From Zobellia nedashkovskayae (GTDB lineage Bacteria; Bacteroidota; Bacteroidia; Flavobacteriales; Flavobacteriaceae), in contig NZ_JADDXR010000002.1 in NCBI RefSeq assembly GCF_015330125.1, positions 3,484,685 through 3,548,684 of the forward strand: DNA of 64,000 nucleotides, given 5' to 3'. Under the pieces are notes generated by a model, which ran no database searches, had not been told where the DNA came from, and saw only the letters and a program-made list of their open reading frames with translations. Both the position numbers and the translations under genes were made by a program. Of this stretch, positions 43,388 through 52,000 are shown in pieces (within the stretch, counting starts at the first letter, position 1; the number at the start of each line of letters is the position of its first letter).

Positions 43388-44085
43388 GAATATTAAAATC
43401 AACACTGTTTTTGCTGGTGCTATTGGTAATGACGGCATGCCCAGGCAGTAAAGATGATGGTCCGGATGTGGACTCAATAGGGGATCCTGGTAGTGTAACC
43501 TTGATTTTCCCGGATAACAATTCCGAGTGTACTGAAGGTTCAACGGTCAACGATTTGCAGAGTGCCATTACTTTTCAATGGCAAGCTTCAGAAAATGCAG
43601 ATAGCTATGAAGTTATTGTAAAGAACCTTGAAAATGGAGATACTCAAAAAACAGAATCCAATAGTAACGAATCAACCATCACATTGAATAGTAATACGCC
43701 CTATGAGTGGTTTGTGGTAACTAAAAGCAATGATTCGGAAACGGCTCCTGAAAGTGCTACTTGGAAGTTTTATAATGCCGGTGAAGGCGTGGTGAATTAC
43801 GCGCCATTTCCAGCAGAAGCTTTGTACCCAAGTAGGGGAGGGACGATTTCTGTAAATACTAGTATAGCGTTGGAATGGAAGGGTGATGATGTAGATAATG
43901 ATATTGTAGAATTTGAAGTGTTTTTTGGTACAGATGCTAATCCCACAGTTTCTATTGGGAGTACAACTGAAAATGCAATAGCTGCGAATGTAATTTCTGG
44001 CCAAACGTATTATTGGCAAGTGAAAACAGAAGATGCAATAGGCAATACGTCAATATCAGAAATTTTCAATTTTAAGGTGGAATAA
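43384..44085 (+). CDS. Fibronectin-like lipoprotein paired with the T9SS protease
   Basis: 233 residues with a lipoprotein signal (lipobox 'VMTAC', Cys about 19). Two Ig/FN3-like beta domains: 'ITFQWQASENADSYEVIVKNLE', 'TPYEWFVVTKSNDSE', then 'IALEWKGDDVDNDIVEFEVFFG' and 'GQTYYWQVKTEDAIGNTS'. The N-terminal 'LIFPDNNSECTEGS' is shared with the lipoprotein after the adhesin gene. ATG overlaps the protease stop (ATGA), so it is translationally coupled. It may bind or retain the protease at the surface. The paralogue at 55712 has the same gene position. Confidence 0.8.
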   Translation: MRILKSTLFLLVLLVMTACPGSKDDGPDVDSIGDPGSVTLIFPDNNSECTEGSTVNDLQSAITFQWQASENADSYEVIVKNLENGDTQKTESNSNESTITLNSNTPYEWFVVTKSNDSETAPESATWKFYNAGEGVVNYAPFPAEALYPSRGGTISVNTSIALEWKGDDVDNDIVEFEVFFGTDANPTVSIGSTTENAIAANVISGQTYYWQVKTEDAIGNTSISEIFNFKVE

Positions 44086-44092
44086 AAATATA

Positions 44093-44230
44093 GTTAAGAA
44101 AAATCGACTCATAATCAGCTGTAAATTTCTATTGCTTTTGACCATTTTTATGGTTGGACGTACGAAAGATAGTAGTGTTAGATTTGAAGAAAATGGAGTT
44201 TTTGGTCCCTCTTATTATCGTGGGAATTAA
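44093..44230 (+). other. Possible small leader-like ORF without an ATG start
   Basis: An open frame ending at TAA 44228-44230 reads 'VKKNRLIISCKFLLLLTIF' then 'MVGRTKDSSVRFEENGVFG' and 'PSYYRGN'. This is like a short signal peptide followed by 24 residues. No ATG precedes it; the frame is open through the end of the lipoprotein gene. It may be a truncated gene or a chance frame. Confidence 0.2.
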
Positions 44231-44258
44231 GTTGGATTTTAAGTTTCGTTTATTGTTG

Positions 44259-44291
44259 AGAGCCCTGTTTAATTAAGACGGGGCTCTTTTT
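44259..44291 (+). terminator. Terminator of the protease operon
   Basis: Stem AGAGCCC/GGGCTCT (44259-44265 with 44281-44287), 15-base loop, then T-run. Confidence 0.8.
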
Positions 44292-44313
44292 GTTTCATAA
44301 CCTATTTGCTTTC

Positions 44314-44380
44314 TACTGGTAATCCAGTAGAAAAAAATACAATCAACATGGTATTTCAAAAACGCAGGTCTTCAGATACC
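44314..44380 (+). promoter_or_regulatory. Conserved regulatory element, copy 2
   Basis: Palindrome TACTGG-TAAT-CCAGTA (44314-44329), then GAAAAAAATACAATCAACA, ATGGTATTTCAAAAAC and a weaker stem GGTATTT/AGATACC ending in ATACCTTAGC. It shares roughly 45 of the first 52 positions with copy 1, including the ATGGTATTTCA segment. It lies 65 bases upstream of the outer-membrane barrel gene. Confidence 0.65.
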
Positions 44381-44444
44381 TTAGCACTATAAAATAATAA
44401 GGGTTTCGAGAACACGAACATCCATAAACTTAAAAATGTATATT

Positions 44445-45041
44445 ATGAAAAAGTCGGTAAAAGTACTTATGATTTTACTAATTGGTTCGCTAAGTTTTTC
44501 AGCTAATGCACAAATTTTTGGTGTAAAGGCAGGGCTTGGATTATCGAATATAAGTTCACCAGATGAGGTTGACAATAACTTTTTTGGAAGAGCCTTAGGG
44601 GTGAAAATAGGAGGTACTATAGAATTTGATATAACAGATGATTTATATGTGGGATCTGGTCTGGGGTTTGCTAAGAAAGGGGCTTCTACTGTGGGAGACA
44701 CTTATAATACCTTTTATTTAGAAATACCTATAAATGCACGCTATGATATAGTGGAGTTAGGTGGTTCGGGTTATTTATATGCGCAATCGGGTTTTAACAT
44801 TGGTTATATGTTAGCAGCTAATAGAGGGGGGAATAAAGTAAATATTGGGTCGGATCCTGTAGATGATTATTTTAAACCATTTGATTTAGGTTTGAATTTT
44901 GGTGTTGGAGTTATTTTTGACGAAAGATTTGAGATAGGTTTAGTAACAGAATTTGGACTTGTAAATATTTATGCCAACGATTTATCAACGCTTAGAAATT
45001 CTAGTCTGTTAGTTTCTTTTGGCTACAAGTTTGGAATGTAA
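44445..45041 (+). CDS. Outer-membrane beta-barrel protein (PorT/OMP_b-brl_2-like)
   Basis: 198 residues from the ATG at 44445; an ATG three codons upstream (44436) is possible. Signal peptide (about 1-22, 'LSFSANAQ'). The mature part is a chain of amphipathic strands: 'FGVKAGLGLSNISS', 'LYVGSGLGFAKKG', 'FYLEIPINARYDIV', 'GFNIGYMLAAN', 'LGLNFGVGVIFDERFEIGLV', ending 'SSLLVSFGYKFGM'. This is an eight-strand outer-membrane barrel of the PorT-like family. Ligand unknown. Copy 2 of the palindromic element precedes it, so it may be in the same regulon as the protease operon. Confidence 0.85.
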   Translation: MKKSVKVLMILLIGSLSFSANAQIFGVKAGLGLSNISSPDEVDNNFFGRALGVKIGGTIEFDITDDLYVGSGLGFAKKGASTVGDTYNTFYLEIPINARYDIVELGGSGYLYAQSGFNIGYMLAANRGGNKVNIGSDPVDDYFKPFDLGLNFGVGVIFDERFEIGLVTEFGLVNIYANDLSTLRNSSLLVSFGYKFGM

Positions 45042-45384
45042 AATAATTAAGAAATAACCCGGTCATAGGAAGTAGGGTTAGTTTGTATCTAAGGGCTCCG
45101 TAGTTCTACGGAGTCTAAAATAAGTTTAAGTTGGTTCAGTTGAAACCCATATCAAATTATCGATATGGGTTTTTTTATTGTGGATTCATCGTTTAAATAT
45201 CCTATCACAAAACTACTTCGTGTTTTAATAATCTAAGTTAATCATGCTGCAGCTAATGAAAGTCATTAAGGAATCAACTCAAGTAACTGGTTTTGTAAGG
45301 ACTTTTAAACTTTAACATAGGGTTTAATGAGATTAGTGATTGTTAAACCAGATGCACTCTCAGAGAATTTACTATCTTCCCACT
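45042..45384. other. Intergenic region with two hairpins
   Basis: About 340 bases. It contains CTCCGTA-GTTC-TACGGAG (45096-45113, no T-run) and a Rho-independent terminator (listed separately). The rest is spacer; an in-frame extension upstream of the TerB-like gene is judged untranslated. Confidence 0.5.
45144..45177 (+). terminator. Rho-independent terminator
   Basis: Stem AACCCATATC/GATATGGGTT (45144-45153 with 45162-45171), 8-base loop, T-run to 45177. Ends the beta-barrel gene. Confidence 0.85.
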
Positions 45385-45738
45385 ATGAAGGCTAAGAAGC
45401 AACAATTTGTACCTAAAGAAAAAGTAGCATTTATCTTGGCAGAAAAACTAGCCATCGTACATGTTATAAACTCTGTGATATTGGCAGATGGTCATGTTCA
45501 TGACGGGGAAATTACCACCCTAACGGAACTGATGAAGGAAATTGATTTTGATAGCAATTTTATAATGCAAGCCCGTAATATTGATAGCGAACAAGCTTTA
45601 TCCATTTTGAAGAAAATGACTCCCGAGAATAAAAAAAATCTAGAATCAATTTTAGAGAGGACCGCAATTTCTGATGGTTTTAAACACACAAAAGAAACCA
45701 GTTTGATGGCCTATATTTTTGAATCTATGAACAAATGA
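45385..45738 (+). CDS. TerB-like protein, first of a tandem pair
   Basis: 117 residues from the ATG at 45385; an upstream TTG would add 15 residues with no similarity to the second copy. All-helical TerB/DjlA-N-like domain: 'INSVILADGHVHDGEITTLTEL' (the ADG.....E motif of TerB), 'NKKNLESILERTAISDGFKHT'. TerB-like domains bind metal ions in some proteins and are found in tellurite-resistance and stress contexts; no ter operon is present here. Paralogous to the next gene, 12 bases downstream. Confidence 0.7.
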   Translation: MKAKKQQFVPKEKVAFILAEKLAIVHVINSVILADGHVHDGEITTLTELMKEIDFDSNFIMQARNIDSEQALSILKKMTPENKKNLESILERTAISDGFKHTKETSLMAYIFESMNK

Positions 45739-45750
45739 TATTGATACAAG

Positions 45751-46110
45751 ATGACTATGAAAACTAAAAATTTGGAAAAAGCACAATTTGAAGAGTTGGA
45801 AAAGAAAGCTATTTATGTCATGACCAATCAAGTTGTCTTGGCTGATGGCACCATACATCCTAGTGAGCTTGAGGCTATGAAGCAGCTTCAAGAAGATATT
45901 GGTATGGGCTCTGATTTAATAAAAGAGGCACAAGAAATAACGGTTGAAGAAGCGTTGGTTTCCCTTCACAATATGACATATCCTAAAAAGAAGGTGCTAG
46001 CAAAGATTCTTGAAGAAATGGCTATTTCTGATAATCATTTGCACGAAAATGAAATGCACTTAATTATTCAGACTTTTAAGAATATTGGCATAGGAGGGGA
46101 GACGGAGTAA
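45751..46110 (+). CDS. TerB-like protein, second of a tandem pair
   Basis: 119 residues. 'MTNQVVLADGTIHPSELEAMKQLQ' and 'KKVLAKILEEMAISDNHLHENE' repeat the pattern of the preceding gene (ADG..H..E and AISD..LH..E), showing tandem duplication. Helical TerB/DjlA-N-like domain with acidic residues that could hold a cation. Probably cotranscribed with the first copy. Function unknown. Confidence 0.72.
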   Translation: MTMKTKNLEKAQFEELEKKAIYVMTNQVVLADGTIHPSELEAMKQLQEDIGMGSDLIKEAQEITVEEALVSLHNMTYPKKKVLAKILEEMAISDNHLHENEMHLIIQTFKNIGIGGETE

Positions 46111-46334
46111 TTTTGTTGAGGTTTAGATGGAGATTGTATTTATGAATTAAAAATAATTTCCCACCTTTTTTTTAAGTAATCATAACAGACTTACGTATTG
46201 TACTAGCACAGATTACAGTTTGCGTAATTTGGATATTTAAATCTTGTTTTTCAGTTAAGTATCTAACAAAATCTTTTTCAAAAATGCAATCCCTATTTCT
46301 TTCACATTAGGTACTTTAGTCCCAAAATTACGGT

Positions 46335-47339
46335 ATGGGTCAGATTATAACATTTGGTGAAGTATTAATGCGCATTTCGCCAAGGGGTCACAAAAAATTT
46401 ATTCAATCTAATATAGTTGAGTTTTATTTTGGAGGCACAGAATTAAATGTGGGTATTTCAATCTCTAATTTTGGTGGAGATGTAAAACATATAAGTGCCG
46501 TTTCAGAAGACTTTATAGGAGAGACAGCAATAGCCTATATTCGCCAATTTGGTATGGATACCTCTTCAATTGTACTATCAAAACGTCCTTTAGGCGTTTA
46601 TTTCTTAGAAGTTGGTGCAGTTATTAGACCCAGTCTTATTTCATATAATAGATCACACTCTGCATTTTCTGAAATAGGACCGGAAAAAGTAAATTGGGAA
46701 AAAGCCCTTAAAAAAGGGGAGTGGATGCATTGGACCGGAATTACACCGGCTTTATCACAAGGAGCTTTTGACACTCTTAAGGAAGGATTGAAATTAGCAA
46801 GGGAAAAAGGAATGGCTGTTTCAGCCGACCCAACCTACCGCAGCGATCTTTGGAAATACGGCCAAAACCCTAAAGAAGCATTATCTGAATTACTTAATTA
46901 TTCCACTATTTTTATTGGTGGCGTTAATGAAATAAATGAAGTACTCGGAACCGAATTTGGTTACGGTAATGACGATTTTATTGAAGCGAGTAAACAATTA
47001 ATGGAAGCTTTCCCTACAATTGAAAAAGTGTTCGATAAAATTAGAACCTCATTAAATTCTTCTTGGCACAAAATAAGAGCAAGAATGTGGAATGGTGTTG
47101 ACTTCAGAGAAACCGAAGATCTTGACATCACCCATATTGTGGATAGAATAGGAACAGGAGATGCTTTTGCTGCCGGCCTAATTTATGGGCTACAACATTT
47201 TGACGATTATAAAGCTATGGAGTTCGCAAGTGCTGCATGTGCATTAAAACATACCTATGAAGGCGATGTTAATCTAGCTACTGTAAAAGAAGTGAACAGC
47301 ATATTAGATGGTAACATAACAGGACGCTTGGTAAGGTAA
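46335..47339 (+). CDS. kdgK: 2-dehydro-3-deoxygluconate kinase-like PfkB sugar kinase
   Basis: 334 residues of the PfkB/ribokinase fold. N-terminal 'IITFGEVLMRISPRGHKKF' and 'FYFGGTELNVGISISNFGG' (sugar-binding GG), C-terminal 'RIGTGDAFAAGLIYGLQHF' with the catalytic GTGD Asp. The 'VYFLEVGAVIRPSLISYNRSHSAFS' segment is typical of KDG kinases, which make KDPG for cleavage to pyruvate and glyceraldehyde 3-phosphate, e.g. from alginate or pectin. No kdgA or uronate genes are adjacent, so substrate is an inference; another PfkB sugar is possible. Its end converges with the TlpA-like gene. Confidence 0.85.
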   Translation: MGQIITFGEVLMRISPRGHKKFIQSNIVEFYFGGTELNVGISISNFGGDVKHISAVSEDFIGETAIAYIRQFGMDTSSIVLSKRPLGVYFLEVGAVIRPSLISYNRSHSAFSEIGPEKVNWEKALKKGEWMHWTGITPALSQGAFDTLKEGLKLAREKGMAVSADPTYRSDLWKYGQNPKEALSELLNYSTIFIGGVNEINEVLGTEFGYGNDDFIEASKQLMEAFPTIEKVFDKIRTSLNSSWHKIRARMWNGVDFRETEDLDITHIVDRIGTGDAFAAGLIYGLQHFDDYKAMEFASAACALKHTYEGDVNLATVKEVNSILDGNITGRLVR

Positions 47340-47365
47340 TAGCCAATTCTAAGTGTCTTTATTTT

Positions 47366-47402
47366 AATGCGGATATCAGTCTTTTAGACAGGTATTCGCA
47401 TT
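47366..47402. terminator. Convergent terminator between kdgK and the TlpA-like gene
   Basis: AATGCGGATA/TATTCGCATT imperfect inverted repeat (47366-47375 with 47393-47402) between the two converging stops, followed on the plus side by TTTTTT. It overlaps the last bases of the minus-strand stop codon. Confidence 0.6.
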
Positions 47403-48642
47403 AATTTTTTATGTAGTTTTTTACCCAATCAATTAAAGCTTCTCCATGAACATTTTTTGCCAAAACTACACCCTTATCATCCAAGATAAAGTTGGCAGGA
47501 ATGGTCTTTACACGTATTTTTTTTAAGAAAGGGGTATCATCTCCTTGCAAATGAGAGGCTTGATGCCAACGGTTTGCTCCATCTCGCTCCGTAGCTGCTT
47601 TCCAGGCAGGTTCATCACTTTCTAGACCATAGGCAATAATTTGTAAGCCTTTGTCGTGATATACATCCCAAATAGGCACTAGAACCTCTCGGTTTTCTAT
47701 ACGGCAAGGAGCACACCAAGACGCCCATAAATCTATAATAGTTAGTTTGTCTCCTAATTGCTCTTTAAGTGAAAGTGTATCTTTTGTTATCATAGGAAAC
47801 TTAAAATCTGGAAATGAGTCACCCACTAGAACCGGTAAATTAGCAGGTTCACTTAGTGTACAAAGCTGTTTTGCCCATGGGTGGTTTGGCTGTTTTTTCT
47901 TCCAAGTTTCGCACTGGCGTACCAAAAATTCTGGAACCCGTTCATAATCGTTTGCTGTACTTACCCATCGTGTTGCCACCAGTGCCGGAATAAGATTAGG
48001 AGTGCTATCCGCAAAATTGATTAGCTCCGTTTGGTATTGTAAAATAGCATGTTCTTTTTCCATGAGTTGACTACCATCTTCTAATTCCCAGTGTTTTCCT
48101 TCAAGATAAGTTTTGTATGCTTTCTGATTGACATCCCTTAAAGCTAACAACGCTTTATTAACTTCTGAAGGATGTTCCATGGAAAAGCTTTTTTGAAAAG
48201 CATCTACTTTGGCATTGATTTTTAAAGACTTGCCTGATTTCCATACAATTGGCATAAAATTAGCCGTAGCTTGATTGTCCGTTTGTAAATAATTAGAGGC
48301 CTTTTCTGGAACCGCTATGGCTATTTCTAGCAAAACAGGTTCTTTAGTTTTTGGGATATTGTTAAACTCAAAGGATCTATCAGAATTTACTACGGTAGAA
48401 TCTATAACCTTTCCAAAAAAGGACGCAGCTACATCCTTTAGGTTTTCCGGTTGAAGTAGGTATATTTTTGTGCCTTTCTCTACTACGCTTTCTAACTTCC
48501 CGGATATATCTGCTTTAGAATTACAAGCCACTAGTGTCAATGCTATTAGGATAAGGCTAATAGTATTTCTTACAGAGAAGGTTTTTGTTTTTTTAAAATT
48601 AAAACAACGGTGTTTTATGTGAAATTTTATGTATGACAACAT
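47401..48642 (-). CDS. TlpA-like thioredoxin-fold lipoprotein
   Basis: 413 residues from the ATG at 48642; a GTG seven codons further up is possible. Lipoprotein with a long 25-residue basic n-region and lipobox 'LTLVAC' (Cys about 40). The N-terminal ~200 residues are a DUF4369-type domain; the C-terminal ~150 residues are a thioredoxin fold with 'LWASWCAPCRIENREVLVPIWD' (C310-A-P-C313) and the cis-Pro 'RVKTIPANFILDD'. It probably reduces disulfides in the periplasm or on the cell surface. Upstream, a divergent spacer separates it from the adhesin gene. Confidence 0.85.
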   Translation of the reverse strand: MLSYIKFHIKHRCFNFKKTKTFSVRNTISLILIALTLVACNSKADISGKLESVVEKGTKIYLLQPENLKDVAASFFGKVIDSTVVNSDRSFEFNNIPKTKEPVLLEIAIAVPEKASNYLQTDNQATANFMPIVWKSGKSLKINAKVDAFQKSFSMEHPSEVNKALLALRDVNQKAYKTYLEGKHWELEDGSQLMEKEHAILQYQTELINFADSTPNLIPALVATRWVSTANDYERVPEFLVRQCETWKKKQPNHPWAKQLCTLSEPANLPVLVGDSFPDFKFPMITKDTLSLKEQLGDKLTIIDLWASWCAPCRIENREVLVPIWDVYHDKGLQIIAYGLESDEPAWKAATERDGANRWHQASHLQGDDTPFLKKIRVKTIPANFILDDKGVVLAKNVHGEALIDWVKNYIKN

Positions 48643-49004
48643 GGTATGTTTTTGGATAAACACGAGCTTTTCATTTATTCTTGAAATTTAATAAAAATAC
48701 ATGAACCCTTGGGGAAAGACGGCAGCGCATATTTCCTGTGGGTTTTATTTAAATCCAAATCATATCTGATTCACATCATTCAAAAGTGTTTTTATTGCTA
48801 CTAGCCAATACCAATTAGGTCCTAATTTTCATTTTTTTTTCTAATACAGAATGATATTGGTTATCTACGAATACAAGGATTTTGACAGCGATTTTACCTT
48901 ATAACGAAAATAAGAATTAACATAAAATATTAAGAAATCAAATACGTTAGAAACAGACTATAGTATCTAACCTTCGGTCTAACCAGCCAACATTCCTTTA
49001 TTTT
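48643..49004. other. Divergent spacer before the adhesin gene
   Basis: About 360 bases, AT-rich. It must hold the promoter of the large T9SS gene and of the TlpA-like gene. No copy of the TACTGG-N4-CCAGTA element was found here. No coding frame or strong hairpin seen. Confidence 0.5.
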
Positions 49005-52000
49005 ATGAAAAAGCTTGTACTTTTTTGTCTCTTTTTTTTCTCCTTTTTAAGTTTCTATGGCCAATGTCCTGACAATTATATATCCATAAATTCTCAAGTG
49101 GATTTAGATAGTTTTAAAACCACTTATCCCAATTGTACGGAACTTTTGAAGAATTTAAGCTTGAATGGTTCGGATATAACTGATCTTTCTGCGCTTGACG
49201 AAATAACTAGTATCGCGAGGGACCTTACTATAAAAAACACCGGTTTAGTCAATTTAAATGGACTGGATAATTTAGTATCCTTGGGGGATTTAATTATAGA
49301 AAACAATGAAAATTTACTGAATCTAACAGGAATAGAAAGTCTATCTATAATAAAGAACATAAGTATTAAGTATAATTATAATCTTACTTCTTTACATGGC
49401 CTATCAAATGTATCAGAAATTGATGAGGATTTATCTTTAACAAATAGTTCTGCATTAATTGATATTTCAGGTCTAAGTGGTCTGAATGAAGTTGGAGGTA
49501 ACTTTACTATTGGAGGCGTCGGTTTAGCCAATTTCTCAGACCTCAATCAGCTTCAAGTGGTACAAGGTGATTTTTCAATTACCTCAATGCTTTCACTTAC
49601 AGACTTATCGGAACTTAGTGCTTTACATACGGTTAACGGGGTTTTATCTATTAAGAATCATACAAATCTTCAATCTATTACCGGGTTTCCAAGCCTAGTT
49701 CAAATAGGAGGGCTGGACATTGACAATAACAAATACTTGCAAAGTATTTTGGGACTATCAGCTCTGCAGAATATCAATGGCGATTTTATCTTAGGGCGTT
49801 ATTCCGGATCATCTAACACCTATCGTTTTGGTAATGATTTATTAGAGGACATTTCCGGACTAAATTCGTTGCAAGTAGTAACAGGTGATTTATTATTGAA
49901 TGGCAATAAAGTGCTGCAACAACTCGTTGGTCTCGAGCAACTTACTACGGTTCAAGGTGATTTTGAATTATATCATAACGAAAGTTTACTAAATTTAGAC
50001 GGTTTACAGGGTTTGCAATCTATTGGGGGTAAATTACGCGTCCGGGATAATAATAATCTTTTAGAAGTGAATGCATTGTCTGGTTTGACAACCGTGACGG
50101 GTGATGTTGAAATATTTCGGAGTGATGTTTTACAGAGCCTATCTGGTTTAAATGAGCTAGTTGTAGTAGGTGGTGATTTTCAAATTGGGAGTGAAGACCT
50201 TACTTCTAGAAGTGGCAACGAGGCTCTTATTGAAGCGGATTTTACAGAACTACAATCTGTAGGAGGTAATTTTTTATTTTCCCTTAATAAAGTATTACCA
50301 AATATAAGCGGGTTTAATAAATTGGAGTCCGTAGGCGGTTTGATGAAAATATCACATAATTATGAAGTCGATGAAATTACGGGTTTTAATAGTCTTACAA
50401 ACGTATTTAGCTCCATATCTATAGCAGGATCGGATAAATTTAAAATCATATCAGGTTTTCAACAACTAAATAGTGTTCCCACCTACCTTACCCTTTGTGG
50501 AGGAGAAAATTTTGAAACAATCAGCGGCTTCTCAAATCTGAGTAATGTAGGAACAACGCTAACAATTTGTTCAAGCCCTACGCTATCAAGTCTCTCTGGA
50601 TTTCAAAATCTTGAAACCATTCAGGAAGATTTTATAATTTCCAATAATTCTTATGACAATAACGACCTGATTTATGGCGGTTTTACAAATTTCACAAGCT
50701 TCTCAAAATTAAGAAGTATTGGAGGTACTTTTGAGATTGATAAACAAATTAGTCTTGAAAGTTTTGATGGCTTACAAGTGTTAGAAACTATCGGTGACGA
50801 CTTTATTGTTCAAACAGGTTTCCTTTCTTCAGACGGAACCTACTATACCTCCTCATTAACATCAATGCAAGGCCTGTCATCGTTAAAGAGCGTTGGTAGA
50901 GATATGATTATTCAACATAATTCTTCTTTATTGAACTTTGAAGGGCTTCAATCCTTAGAATCAGTTGAGAGGTACTTTAGAATCTCTTATAACCATGGTT
51001 TAGAAAATTTAGTTGGTCTAAGCGCTCTAGAATCTGTAAACCACGACTTTTATATAGGATACAATAATAATATAAAAGGACTTACGGGATTAGAATCGTT
51101 AAGAAGCGTAGAAAATATCCTTGAAATACTTGCAAACCCTAAACTTGAGTCACTTGTAGGTTTGGATAATTTAGAATCATTTACAACCCTAGATATTCAG
51201 CAAAATGTTTCGCTACTTAACTTAAATCATCTAAGTTCTTTAAACCTAGAGGCAATTGAAAATGCTAGAATATCTATAAGTAATAATGAAAAACTTACTT
51301 CTCTTACAGGCCTAGAGGCAGTTACTAATTTGGATTATATGGTTTTACTTTCTAATCCACAATTAGTATCATTGGATGGATTGGAAAATTTACAATCGTT
51401 AGGAAATTTACATATTCAATCTCATTTAAAATTAAATGATTTATCTGCAATTGAAAACACAGAGATTAAATCTGGTGGGTTATTGAGAATTCAATATAAT
51501 CCAGAATTATCAGAATGTAGTGAAAAAAGCATTTGTAATTTTATTAATACAGAGGACCGAGTCAGTATTCTTTTGAATGACAACGGTTGTAAAACAAAAT
51601 GGGAAATTCTTGATCGTTGTCCAAATCCAGAAGATTTTGATGGAGATGGTGTATTAAATAGTATTGAAGATGCTGATGGTACAGACTCAGAAGATGGTTG
51701 TTCATATGTTACGGCCAATCAAGATAGTATGTTAATATCCATTTTATGGGAAGAAGCAGATTGTGATAATGATGGTATACTCAATGGAGATGAACTCACG
51801 AATGGTACTAATCCAAGAAAAGTTGATACAGACGGCGACGGCATTTTAGATGGGGATGATTCGGACCCAACCGATGCTTGTCTTCCGCAACAGAATAAAG
51901 ACTATACCGGTTACGATACCTTAAATATAGTATGGAAGAATAATGATTGTGACGGAGATACCATATCCAACGGAGATGAAGTTACCGCGGGAACAAATCC

